A stretch of DNA of 64,000 nucleotides from CAVPJC01 sp963705155 (GTDB taxonomy: Bacteria > Chloroflexota > Anaerolineae > Anaerolineales > UBA4823): the NCBI GenBank assembly GCA_963705155.1, contig CAVPJC010000014.1, forward strand, positions 417,193 through 481,192, read 5' to 3'. Below the pieces are notes generated by a model, which was not told the origin of the DNA, made no database searches, and was given only the letters and a program-made list of their open reading frames with translations. Below, piece by piece: positions 49,801 through 59,274 of this stretch. The translations under genes were made by a program, and so were the position numbers. Every line of letters starts with the position of its first letter. The stretch's first letter is position 1.

Positions 49801-49856
49801 ATCTATATTCTGTCTATACCCAGACCCGGGACACGCCAGCCGAGCCTGGAGGATAA
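46851..49856 (+). CDS. Two-headed protein kinase-like protein (tandem variant kinase domains)
   Basis: The 1001-residue frame holds two kinase-like domains. Domain 1 (about 13-250) has a Gly loop GEGDAGEVYQV, Lys43 in AILKRP, IWNDIKTQHLYWDP (Asp187, Lys189) and VIDWGN (Asp206). Domain 2 (about 700-985) has MAVKVMRPERA, VYRDHKILHYYWDP (Asp871, Lys873) and MIDWNIARR (Asp890). In both, the usual Asn five residues after the catalytic Asp is His, and DFG is DWG or DWN. The shared D-x-K-x-x-H-x-Y-W-D-P pattern points to internal duplication. The middle 400 residues are helical and repeat-like. It likely phosphorylates partners in the cluster downstream. ATG 46851 follows the RACo stop by one base. 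Confidence 0.8.
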   Translation: MTFIEIVAGQRQRWGLVSKLGEGDAGEVYQVESLLERKPAILKRPHRSAFSNDILRQSAQIKNEGSILAALAGLLSSTRFPSVTVPTLLDQSSGGAETGERAFIVIEKAAGIDLASLARWSRFSPDPAELEAIPGAAGRLARHIVHAGTLPEPFLLMVLANLVDLFSIIHSPQTTSNPQIAGIIWNDIKTQHLYWDPSKSCLTVIDWGNSQFLEEDGSSKDRRFSVADDQRQFLDEIGHFLVEYQPDLAEKLEWPAEITPVERPSEHYLPLRNRLHALQAASVTSLRELQRRESDSLAVTTPDQANITELIQLHERILDFGVAPAEHGMDALYARLAMRLATQEKLDEFRAAVRQASSTATGQTEPWLLLDRIASIPDAEHASHLKPVCKALSLALAGDWPSALWELAIAGQEGISPDWWEAISRQIRSHHLGLSADAITPHVAATRAYYTLEACVIQASSIKISDNSAPLQELLQVYSEEVIKKWRQVEPAPPYSGIDYAEITSLLDEMDELVPGSHKTLENNLVQARAQVEITLNAWRDKDFETAKRGLRQIFIWDPDRFRLFQADRAIQLTPRWQLRLRQGPVSGEPFPDFVTAVELQGREIRNQVGAAPWLDLILQTLKQLRNGGKPADLLLMHPELLTDIPWLSEYRSRETISLPHQTPFSFDRRPLAHSGSDFRGVDEGRLGQNMDLQLTTPLDTWLPEARGSSARVFSGILNNIPGEMAVKVMRPERAEYALPLFREEVQILSILHDVPGITPLAEMGFIQLSPGMNLPVEDRSISAAGLRGELQRFGSEQVQNFLTILEPRASQGWIPYIILEKRNHQDNLIMYCDAGHTRGWFLPLRESLFLVLQICDILQIAHDRNIVYRDHKILHYYWDPGSAGVIMIDWNIARRHPQGLTSSERQFDIVQFGARALHHILTGRPAPGALPLGPNRPEDIEQSAHQYAVQWTYDDERLPQQVKEIVAEVLRAGYANIKDLRNDLYSVYTQTRDTPAEPGG

Positions 49857-49898
49857 CGAGTGCTCGCACTGGCAATCAGCGCTCTGGAAGGTTAACCG

Positions 49899-51705
49899 AT
49901 GTCGGATCTCGAAACATTGTTGGATCGCCTCACGTCTCTGCTGACCCAACCGGATACAAATCTGGTTGACTTCAGAAAATTGATGCTGTCCTTCGACGAA
50001 CTGATAAACTCGCCTGACTACCTGGAATTCTCAACTGCAGATCGATCCCGTATTCAGAATGGGCGCAAGGAGCTGCGTGCGCGCATACGACAGCTGGAGG
50101 ATGCCGAAGAGCAGGGGGGTGGGGTGGCGGGAAATTCCACCGAGGAAAATAATCTCTCCAGGAAGACACCCGGCGCTTCTCCGCCCGATCAAATTCCCGC
50201 CTCCAGCGGGCAACCTGCGGAAAAGCTCGAGCACAATCCTGCTGCTGAACAGCAGATGGAGTCTGCAGAAAAGTTATTCTACAGTGGTCGCTACGCGGAA
50301 GCCATCAATCTCTTTGACCGTGTGCTCCAACTGGAGCCCGAATGGGAACGCGCCCGCCAGCACCGTGCCGAATCTGAAAACTATTTACGCACCGGTTACA
50401 TTCCGGTAGTCGCCCTCCCCGCAGATGCTGCATCTGCCTATGGCAAGGCCCAATCTGCTGCGCGGGTTGGTCGCTACGCAGATGCCCTCAACCTGGTTGA
50501 AAAAGCCCAGGCCACTCTGCGTGAGCTGGGTATCCAGCGCTGGCAGGAAGGGCAGGAGTTCGCCCAGAAGCTGCAAGAAAACATCGATGCCAATAACATC
50601 TACGAAGAAGGCTTACAATTATTTCGCCAGGGCCAGATCGATGAAGCTATCGAGCGCGTTGAAGCTGCTGCGCGTGCCACCGGTTTACCCAAGTATTCGG
50701 ATCGTGCTCTGGATTATCGAAAAGTAAAAGAAAGCGTCCGGGCCATCAATGAGGTACTGGGACTGGCAGTCATCGAACCACAGATTGCATCGCAGGTCAA
50801 AACCGATCTTGACAATCTTTCATCCGTATATGGAGAAAATCCGGTTTTTACCCGCCTGCGTTCGCGCCTGGATGGCGTCATCCCGCGTGTGGTGGAACCG
50901 CTGAAAGAGCAGACCCGGGCGCTCAAAGGTCAGGCCGAGCGCGCCGCCACGTTGGAAAATGGGTTGTATCTCGCCAGGCAGGCCCGCCAACAGCTCGACC
51001 AGATTCTGCAATCTCGAAGGCATTGATGACAGTCTGGACCGACTGCAGGCCGATGTTGACCGCCTGGTTCGTGAAATTCAAAAGCTGGATCATGATGTAG
51101 AGCAGGCTAAAAATGCCCTCATGAGCAATCCGCGCTGGCCTGTCGAGGCTTCACGGATCAGCGCCGCGGCGCGTGAGCGTTATCCCAATGACCCCAATGT
51201 CGCTGAGTTGAAGCGTGGTTTACGCCGCTATCATCTATCGATGCTTGCTTTGCGTGTAGCCGGGGTTTTTCTTGCTCTCCTGATTGCTGGTCTCATGATC
51301 TGGTGGGGGATTGGCAGATACCAGAACTATTTGGTATCGCTCACACCCACCCCAACGTTGACACCCACGATCACATTTACGCCAACACTAACTCCTACAG
51401 CCACGTCTACGCCAACAGCCACCTTTACCCCAACTGCTTCTCCGACTTTCACACCTACGCCGGTTGCAGGCATTGCACAACGTGACGTGTGGGCCCGTAA
51501 TGGTTGTTATGAAAGTTTCAATGCCATTGGCAGGGTGCAAGCCGGAGGATTTTTACGTTTCCTGCCTGCCGAGCGGCGCTTTGACACCTTCAATCGCGAG
51601 TGTGTCCTGGTGGAGTACCTGCGGGAGGGTGGGGCAGTGATTGGTTGGGTTCTCATTGCCGATGTCGGCAGCACGCCTCCCGCCACGATCACACCAATCC
51701 CCTGA
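49899..51705 (+). CDS. TPR/coiled-coil protein with one membrane helix, Thr-Pro linker and outer C-terminal domain (frameshifted)
   Basis: The N-terminal half is helical with TPR-like units (AEKLFYSGRYAEAINLFDRV, then ANNIYEEGLQLFRQGQIDEA) and a Pro/Ser-rich gap around residues 75-120. A frame break near 51005 separates QARQQLDQIL from LEGIDDSLDRLQADVDRLVR. After a helical stretch comes one membrane helix (51240-51310, VFLALLIAGLMIWW). A linker of T-P repeats and a C-terminal SH3b-like small domain (residues encoded by about 51475-51700, RDVWARNGCYESF onwards) lie beyond it. The TPR part faces the kinase and caspase inside; the end faces outside as a possible wall sensor. Confidence 0.75.
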
Positions 51706-51817
51706 CCGCCAAGGAATACCTGTCTTTGATCAGCGCGGACATAGTCGGCTTCGAGACTCCAACCTGTGTTAAAATCGGCTGTTAATCACCTGATTTGTTT
51801 GAAATGGAGGCAAATGT

Positions 51818-54800
51818 ATGCCAGACGCAGCCGCAACGCAGGCTTTCCTGAAGATTGACACCGGCACACATAACAGCGTCATCCACAGTCTTCTTCCATC
51901 TTCAAGCGGAAAATTTTTCATCACCGCCGCCTCAGACCAGATGGTCCGCATCTGGGATATGGCCACACGCAAGGAAATACGGAAGATCCTGGGACAGATA
52001 GGCCCAGGCCAAATAGGGCAGGTGAAGGGACTGGCGCTTACCCCCGATGATCGCTATCTTGCCGTCAATGTCAACATGGCCAATGACGGCGAACCCCCGC
52101 ATTCTCTGCTCCGGTTTTATGACCTGCAAAATGGCAATCTTGTGCGTGTTTTTGATCACGGCGGCACACTTTCATCCATCGATTTCAGCCCTGATGGCCG
52201 CTACCTGGCAGCTGGGGAAATTACGAGCAATAATATTTATCTCTACCTGAGCGAGCAGATCCTTACAGCCGCAAACATAGTCCCTGCGCGCATCCTTTCC
52301 AGTACCTATCAACCGTTCGGTGTACGTTTCTTTCAGCAGGGTGGCGATTACCGGTTGGTGTATGGTGAATGGGACCTCGTGGGAAACCAGCACCTGGCCA
52401 GCTTGTTCGCATTAAAGACGGGCGCGCATAAGGAGCTTTCTCTCCCAGATCTGGGGGCTCCCGAATATTTCGCAATATCCCACCGCCATATTGCCGTGTG
52501 TGGGCATCATTTTAGAAGTATCTGGATCCTCGATTACCAGTTCAACCCCATTCAGCAAATCGACTCTGGCCCTCACCCGGCTGGCCTGGTTTTCTCGCCC
52601 GACGGCCGGTACTTGTTGGCCGGAACGAAAAGCGCTGCCTCCGGAGACCCTTCAGATTGCTGTGTTTATGATTTCGCCTCGGGTTTCAGCCTGCTCACGA
52701 CTTACCATGGTCATGATTTTGTTGTCCGGGCTGTTGCTTATCTCAATCCATCTACGGTTGTCACCGCGGGTGGCAGCAGTTTTGATATTCATTTTTGGAA
52801 TCCACTCACCGGTGAATTGCAGCACAAGATCACCGGAGCCGGCCAGGTAGTCTACGCCGTTGGGTGGAAGGGGAATAAATCCATCGGTTACGGGAATGTG
52901 CAGCGTGAGCGAAAAGACCTGAATAATCTTGCCCCTCTCCAAAAAGCGCTCGACCTGCAGGATTTGAAAATAAAAACGCTTGAGCCAGATGAAGCCGAGT
53001 CTTACCAGCGCGTTGCAGATCGTCTCAGCGATCACTATCTGGAAATCCCGCCCGGTGAGAACGTCAACCTCTTCGTAATGCCGGAGGGCGAGTGCCTTAC
53101 TTATTTCAAAGAACCTGGCTGGTATTATGCCGAGGTTTTCGGTTTTTCTCAGGATGGAACCATTTTCACAGGCGCGCGCGGGGGTTGGATGCGTGCCTAC
53201 TTGCCCATCCGTGATGGGTATTCATCCCCAAAATATCTGCTTGGTCACACCGATACCATCTGGGACCTGGCCGTTCAGGATGACTGGCTGGTCAGCGGCA
53301 GCGCCGACCAGACACTTCGCCTGTGGTATCTACCTGATTTACGAGATAGAGCAGCTCCGGGCTCTCTCTATCCTGCGCTGACTATCTTTATTGCTCGGGA
53401 TGGCGAATGGGTGATCTGGTCGCAAAGCGGTTTCTATACCGCCAGCATGGACGGCGACCGTTATATCGGCTTTCACATTTCACAGGGTGAAAACCAGGAG
53501 GGGCTTTTCTATCCCAGCGACCGATTTATCAAACAGCTCTACCGTCCGGGTTTGATCCGCGCTATTTTGGAAACGGGCAGTGAAGATCGAGCCCTGGCGA
53601 AATTGGCAATGCACAGGCAGGATATTGGCCAAATTTTGCCGCCGGTGGTAGAGTTGTTTTCACCCAGTACTGCCACTTACACTGCAGCCGCAGCCTCGCT
53701 CCATTTCGAAGTTCGGCCCGCCGAAGCCGCAGTGGAACGCATTTGGGTTCTCCACAATGACCAGTTCCTCTGGCAGCAGGCTGGCGATGATATTTCAAAT
53801 GGCGGCAGCTTCGAGTTACAGGTGTCGTTGTTTCCCGGCGAAAACCGCTTCAAGATTCTTGCAGAAAGTAAAGCAGCTAAATCGCTGCCGGTCGTTGCGA
53901 CATGGTTGCTCGAAGAAAGCCAGTCGATGCAATGGCCAACAGACACGCTCTCCTTTGGAATGCCAGTCGAGGGTGATGGTACCGCTCCGCCGGAATCTGA
54001 TAAAAACCTGCCTGTTCTATTGCCTCGTACAGTCATCCTTGAATTTGAAGTGCCACGTCCTGCTCGCCAGAGGGTTCGTCTGGAAATTACCAGCGATGGT
54101 GAACCAATCTGGGAGCATACTGGCAAACCGGCCGCAAGAAAAGGCCGCTATCGTGTTTCGCTGCCGGTTACACCGGGCAATCACGTGATTGAGATCTGGG
54201 ATAAATCCACACATACCCCTCGCAGTTTGATGTCGTGGAGTTTTCAGCAAAAAGATGCCGGTAGAGTCATTGCGAGCCGCGGGAGTTAGCCGGTCCAGGC
54301 AGATGAGAGAAGCTCGGTCGCACGAGCTGCCGGGGCACCTGCGCTGCCCGATCTGTACCTCCTATCGGTTGGCGTAAGCAAAATCGCTAATCCTGCACCG
54401 GAACTCGGTTTCGAGAATTTAGATTATGCCCATTTGGATGCCGCTGCCATTGTTGAGAAATTTAAAACCCAGGAACATAAGCTCTATAACACCGTAAAAT
54501 CCAGGCTCCTGGTCAATGCCCAGGCAAAAAAGGCCGACATCGACACATCCCTTCAATGGCTCCTGGCCGAAATCAATCACCGCGCCGGTGAAAAGCTGGC
54601 AGCAAAAACCGATAACCGGGATCTGACGGTCGTATTTCTCGCCGGGCATGGCGTGGAATACGATGGTGAGTATTATTTTTGGTCGCATGATTTCGATATT
54701 AAGAACCCACAGGCCACGGGCATCCGGTTGATGGATCTGGGCTCGCAGATCACCAGTCTGCCCACCGAGATCATCTTTCTGATCGATACCTGTCGTTCAG

Positions 54801-55114
54801 GACTGGTCGGATCAGAATTGATCCGCAACATCGATCCCACAGTTCTGGCCAAGTTTCTTATCTCGATTAATGAGCGCGCCCAGTATATTCTCAGCGCAAC
54901 TGAAAAAGACACCATGTCTTTTGAAGATTCGCTCTACAAACATGGTTATTTTACCCAGGGTATTCTGGATGGCTTTAAAGCGATGCCCGACGTAACGGTC
55001 CTGTTGTTGGCCGATTACGTTCAGGAGCGCGTCCGCCAGCTCTCAAACGGCGACCAGATACCTACCGCACGAACCTATGGCGAGATCTACCGGCGCAGCA
55101 TCTATCGAAAGTGA
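51818..55114 (+). CDS. WD40-caspase fusion protein with one in-frame TAG
   Basis: ATG 51818 follows a GGAGG. Residues about 15-540 hold WD40 units, for example MVRIWDMATRKEI, IDFSPDGRYLAAG, VVRAVAYLNPSTVVTAGG and WLVSGSADQTLRLWYLPDL. A beta-rich region follows (about 600-820). A TAG at 54287-54289 (codon 824) interrupts the frame, but the same frame then continues without another stop into a caspase/C14 domain: LYLLSVGVSKIANP, VVFLAGHGVEYDG (His944) and IIFLIDTCRSGLVG (Cys992). The catalytic dyad is intact. Either the TAG is a sequence error, or propeller and protease are made separately; a TTG at 54434 would start too late to include the first strand. Confidence 0.8.
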
Positions 55115-55170
55115 TACAATAATCAGGCAGGTATTCTCCTATTTATCATTCCTTTCCAGGGAGGTGGATG

Positions 55171-55503
55171 ATGGCATCCCGAACCAAATCAGCACAGTCC
55201 GCAGGTTATTCAACGATTTAAATCGAAAATACTAAATCGCTGTCCATGCTGCTTTATGTCACCTCGCCAGACGGCGTGGAATATTTCATTGCCCGTCTGG
55301 AGCCAGGCGACAGCACGGTCCAATTCACACCCGTGGGCGCCATGTGGAGTTTACGACCTGAAGTGGGGGAGAAGCAGTTTGTTGCCCAGGCTGGAGAAAA
55401 TGTTTTCAAGGCTGCTGAGGCTGTCTCGCGTGGAACGCCGCCCCCAGGTAGCACCCGCAAAGGCAGGGGCGGCGCCAGCATCACCAGCAAAGTCTCTCCA
55501 TAG
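55171..55503 (+). CDS. Small unrecognised protein between caspase and STAND genes, with in-frame TAA
   Basis: An ATG pair at 55168-55173 follows GGGAGGTGG. The frame reads MASRTKSAQSAGYSTI, meets TAA at 55219-55221, and continues in the same frame as IENTKSLSMLLYVTSPDGVE to 55503 (111 codons). The good ribosome-binding site and matching frame argue that the TAA replaces a sense codon such as GAA. The body is beta-rich (EYFIARLEPGDSTVQFTPVG) with a Gly/Pro/Ser tail. No family recognised. An internal ATG at 55246 would give an 85-residue form. Confidence 0.6.
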
Positions 55504-55536
55504 GTGTTCATCCTCCAGAATTCATTTCTTTGATCG

Positions 55537-58517
55537 ATGGCCGAATTCGGACATTTTGTAGCCCGCCAAGGTGAGCTCGATCGCTTGCGGGATTTTCTGC
55601 GCCTTTCGCTGAGCGGCAAGGGTCAAATCATCCTGGTCGCAGGGGAAGCAGGTACGGGCAAAACTGCGCTCGCGGGCGAGTTTATCCGCCAGTCACAACA
55701 ACTGCACCCCGACCTGGTGGTTGCCGAGGGGATTTGTGATCCCCAGATTGGCGAACAGGCGCCTTATACCCCGTTTCGGGAGATTCTGACCACCATCGCT
55801 GGCGCCGGCCAACAGCCGCGCATCAAATCCAGCGCTCCGATTGGCAAAGATCCCCGGCTTGCACAGGTGGTAGGCTTGCTGGGTGAGGCCATTATGGAAT
55901 TTGGCCCTGATTTGCTTGGCATCTTCATTCCGGGCGCTTCCTTGCTTGCAAAGCTGGGCACATTCGCCGTTGACCAGGCTGGTTGGTTGGATAAACTCAA
56001 ATCTCAAATCTCCCGCAAAGAAGGGCTGGGGGGAGCGTCTTCACCATCGGGTCTTTCGCAGGATCAGGTTTTTGAACAATACGTCAATGTCTTGCGTGCC
56101 CTTAGCCAGAAAGCGCCCTTGCTACTGCTTCTCGATGACCTGCAATGGGCGGATACAGCTTCTATCGATCTGCTTTTCCGCCTCAGCCGCCGTCTCGATG
56201 GTGCTCGAATCCTTTTGATAGGTACGTACCGTTCCAATGAAATCCAGGCCGGCCGGGCTGGCGAGCGACATCCCCTTGAAAAAGTGCTCAACGAGTTACG
56301 CCGTTATCAGGGCGATATCTGGCTGGATCTGAACCAGGCTGGCGCTGACCAGGGGCAGCAGTTTGTGGACACCTATCTGGACGCGGAGCCCAACCACCTG
56401 GATGACACTTTTCGCAATGCGCTCTACCAGCATACCCGGGGACACCCTCTATTCACTGTTGAGCTGTTGCGGGATCTGCAAGACCGCCGCATTATTACCC
56501 GGGACCAGGACGGTTTCTGGGCAGTCAGCGCGCCGCTTGCCTGGGAACGCCTTCCGGCCCGGGTTGAAGGTGTCATTGCTGAGAGGGTTCAATCGCTGGC
56601 TTCTGATCTGCGCGAAAGCCTCAGCATTGCATGTGTGGAAGGTGAACAATTTACCGCTGAGGTCGTTGCCCGGGTCCAATCGCAGGAAATTCGCGCTCTG
56701 GTCCGCCGCTTCAGTATAGAATTGGAAAAGGCTTACCAGCTTGTCCAGGGCCAGGAAGTCCTCCGTCTGGGGATGCAGCGTATTTCGATCTACCGCTTTT
56801 CCCATAACCTCATTCAGCGTTATCTGTACCACGAACTGGATTCGATCGAGCGTTGGTTTCTGCACGAGTCGGTGGGCGATACCCTGGAAGAATTGTACGC
56901 TGACCAGACGGATCAGATTTCAGCCCAGCTTGCAAGACACTTCGACCTCGCTGGTCTGCCAGAGAAAGCTGCCGCCTACTATCGATCGGCCGGTGATCAG
57001 GCTGCCGCGGGCTTTGCCAACGAACAGGCCCTGGCGCACATCAGCCGCGCCATCGAGCTCACCCCAGTACAAAATTATCAAGCCCGCTATGAATTATTTT
57101 CCCGTCGCGAGCGCGTCTTTGATCTCCGCGGCTTGCGCGCTGAGCAGACGCGAAGATTTAGCTGAGCTCGCCCGCCTGGCAGACCTCCTGCCGCCTGATC
57201 CCGTGCGTCGGGCTGATCTTGGATCCGCCAGGGTCGCCTCGCGCTCGACCTGAGCGATTACGCCTCAGCTATTCAGATTGCCCGCCAGGTAACTGAGGCC
57301 AACACCGGCATACCTTCGCATTTACTGGTGGATGGCTTTTTGCTCTGGGCACACGCGGTTTATTTGAGCGGCGACGCGCCCCAATCCAGACCGATGCTCG
57401 AACAGGCTCTGACCCTGACGCGTCAAAATAATCTTGCCTCTGAAGAGTGCCGCGCTCTGGAACAGTTGGGTACCCTCGATTTGCGAGCCGGCGAATATTC
57501 CTCTGCCATCGATCACCTGCAGGACGCGCTGTCCATTGCCCGGCAGCACAGCCTGCCGAGGCGTGAATGGTCGGTTCTCAACAACCTGGGTGTGGTAGCC
57601 AATGCACGCCAGGATTATATTGCTGCAGCCAGTTATTACACTCAGGCTCTGCAAATTGTGCAGCGTATTGCCGATAGAATGGGAGAGATGATCCTTTGGA
57701 GCAACCTGGGTGAGTCAAGCCTTTACTCAGGTCATTATGTTCAGGCAGCCGAGTACGCTTCCCGGGCATCTGCTGTGGCTGAAGACATCGGGAATCGGTT
57801 CGCCCATGGGGTTTTCGTTAATTAATCTCGGCGAGGCCTACCGCGAGATGGGTGATTATAACCGTGCTGCCGCATTTTCATCTCAGGCACTGGATGAGCT
57901 GCAAGCTATCAATTATCGCACGGGGATGGCTATCGTTTTGGAAAACCTCGCCAGCATTTCGCTGTCCACTGGTGAATATGGCAGAGCCTACGAATTCGCC
58001 TCCCGGGCTCTGAGCCTTGCCACCGAAATCGGCTCTCCTGGCCAGCTGGCATCAGCTCATGCGCTTCTGGGCGCCATCCTGGCCGAGAGGGGTGAGTTGC
58101 AAAGTGCCTGGGATCAATATAGGCGCTCGAGTGAACTCGCTGCCAACCTGGATGCACCAGTAGCACGTATAATTGCCCTGGCCGGAATGGCACAAATTGC
58201 GTATAACCGGTCTGAACCTGACGCTCAGGTCCGCGCCGCCGCAATAATCGAGCCGATTTTGCCTTTAATTCTGCCTGGGGCAGGGCGCCCTTTGGCAGAC
58301 GAGCTGCCCTCTCAGGCCTGTCTGGGTTTGCATCCAGGTTTTGCACTCTGCCGGCAATTCGCGCGCAATTCAACTCCTGCATATGGCGCAAAGAGCGCTG
58401 CAAGATCGTTCCAATCGAATATCTGATCCGCTTTTGCGTCGATCCTTTCTTAATCTTCCGGATCATGCTGCTCTTCAGGGTTTTTCGCCTCAGGATTTTC
58501 ATCCAAAAATCCAGTAG
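55537..58517 (+). CDS. STAND-like AAA ATPase with TPR repeats (frameshifted)
   Basis: About 990 residues when joined. The N-terminal AAA_16/ORC-like NTPase has Walker A GEAGTGKT (residues 36-43) and Walker B LLLLDDLQWAD (Asp200/201), then LIGTYRSNE (sensor 1). A helical arm follows (LARHFDLAGLPEKAAAYY). TPR units follow, such as ALEQLGTLDLRAGEYSSAID, NLGVVANARQDYIAAASYY and VLENLASISLSTGEYGRA. Breaks lie near 57125, 57230, 57800 and 58370; the last frame ends with LLRRSFLNLPDHAALQ and TAG at 58515-58517. This is the NLR-like oligomerising switch design: NTPase plus superstructure-forming repeats. No effector domain is fused, so a separate partner (caspase) is plausible. Confidence 0.82.
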
Positions 58518-58901
58518 GGTCGTAATCCCCCCATTTTCCGCTGAACGAGCTGGCAAAAATCATCGCATTTGTGCGGTCCGATAGGTCGATTGCTTTGCGC
58601 AGGATTTCATCTCGGCGCGCCTGCACGCCTTCTGGCGGCGCAGACTGCGAAGGGGCAACGCTTATAATCCGCACTTCAAGGGTATCGTTCACCTTGTAGG
58701 GCAGGGTGGCGCCGGCTGATGAACCCATGATCGCCGTGCTGAGAGGCGTGCTCATACCCAGGAGCCGCGTGTGAAATCTGCATTCTCATCCGGTACAATG
58801 TCTAACTCATAGCGTTCTGTGCCGTTTACCAGCACCAGGTCAATAACCACGTGCATACCAACGGACACCGTGACAGGTATATGTTGCATAGCTGGTTCCA
58901 T
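58450..58901 (-). CDS. Isolated GreA/GreB C-terminal-like domain protein (frameshifted)
   Basis: Starting at 58901 or 58889, the product reads MQHIPVTVSVGMHVVIDLVL, then YELDIVPDENADFTRG. After a break near 58765 it continues MSTPLSTAIMGSSAGATLPY, then KVNDTLEVRIISV. This matches the GreA/GreB C-terminal FKBP-like domain (the S-x-x-S-P-L-G-x-A-L-x-G pattern followed by V...Y-x-I). The Gre coiled-coil that enters RNA polymerase is absent, and an acidic C-terminal tail is present. It can therefore not cleave transcripts like Gre; binding to polymerase or another partner is possible. It overlaps the STAND gene tail to tail by 68 bases. Confidence 0.7.
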
Positions 58902-59098
58902 CTATTAGATTTTCTCTCTGCTATAAGCATAGCGATGTAAAAATATATCGACCTAAGATCGTCCGAATGATTATATGTCATTAATCTCTCGCATCCAATA
59001 TTAATATATTCCTTGTCGAAATTTGATTATTATGCTATCGTTTATGCGTCATTCCAAATCCGATCAGATCCAGGTTCGAATACAAGAGGAGATATCCC

Positions 59099-59206
59099 AT
59101 GGGCGACAAAAGTCCGAAGAATAAAGAGAAGGCAAAGAAGAAGAAGGTTATCAAGCAGGATGCAAAGAAGGGCAAAGGTGCTCCTGCTACCACAACCAAG
59201 CCATAA
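59099..59206 (+). CDS. Lys-rich 35-residue mini-protein
   Basis: ATG 59099 follows AAGAGGAGATATCCC. The product begins MGDKSPKNKEKAKKKK and ends ATTTKP. Very similar short Lys-rich proteins starting MGDKSPK are widespread in bacteria but have no assigned function. A terminator follows four bases after the stop, which supports a real, separately transcribed gene. Confidence 0.75.
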   Translation: MGDKSPKNKEKAKKKKVIKQDAKKGKGAPATTTKP

Positions 59207-59209
59207 AGC

Positions 59210-59250
59210 AGAAGCCCCAGTCGCAAACCAGGCTGGGGCTTCTTGATATT
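59210..59250 (+). terminator. Intrinsic terminator after the Lys-rich mini-protein
   Basis: AGAAGCCCCAG (59210-59220) and CTGGGGCTTCT (59233-59243) form a perfect 11-bp stem with a 12-base loop, followed by TGATATTT. Confidence 0.8.
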
Positions 59251-59274
59251 TAAGGGTACGTTATCCCTGCCAAT

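Noticed and set aside
51340..51465. The T-P repeat stretch as a minisatellite
   Set aside because: The nucleotide repeats are irregular (ACNCCN variants) and in frame, so they encode a Thr-Pro linker rather than forming a DNA repeat element.
54287..54289. The in-frame TAG as a pyrrolysine codon
   Set aside because: No pylS, pylT or methylamine methyltransferase genes are visible, and a WD40-caspase linker is not a known pyrrolysine context. A base error or a plain stop is more likely.
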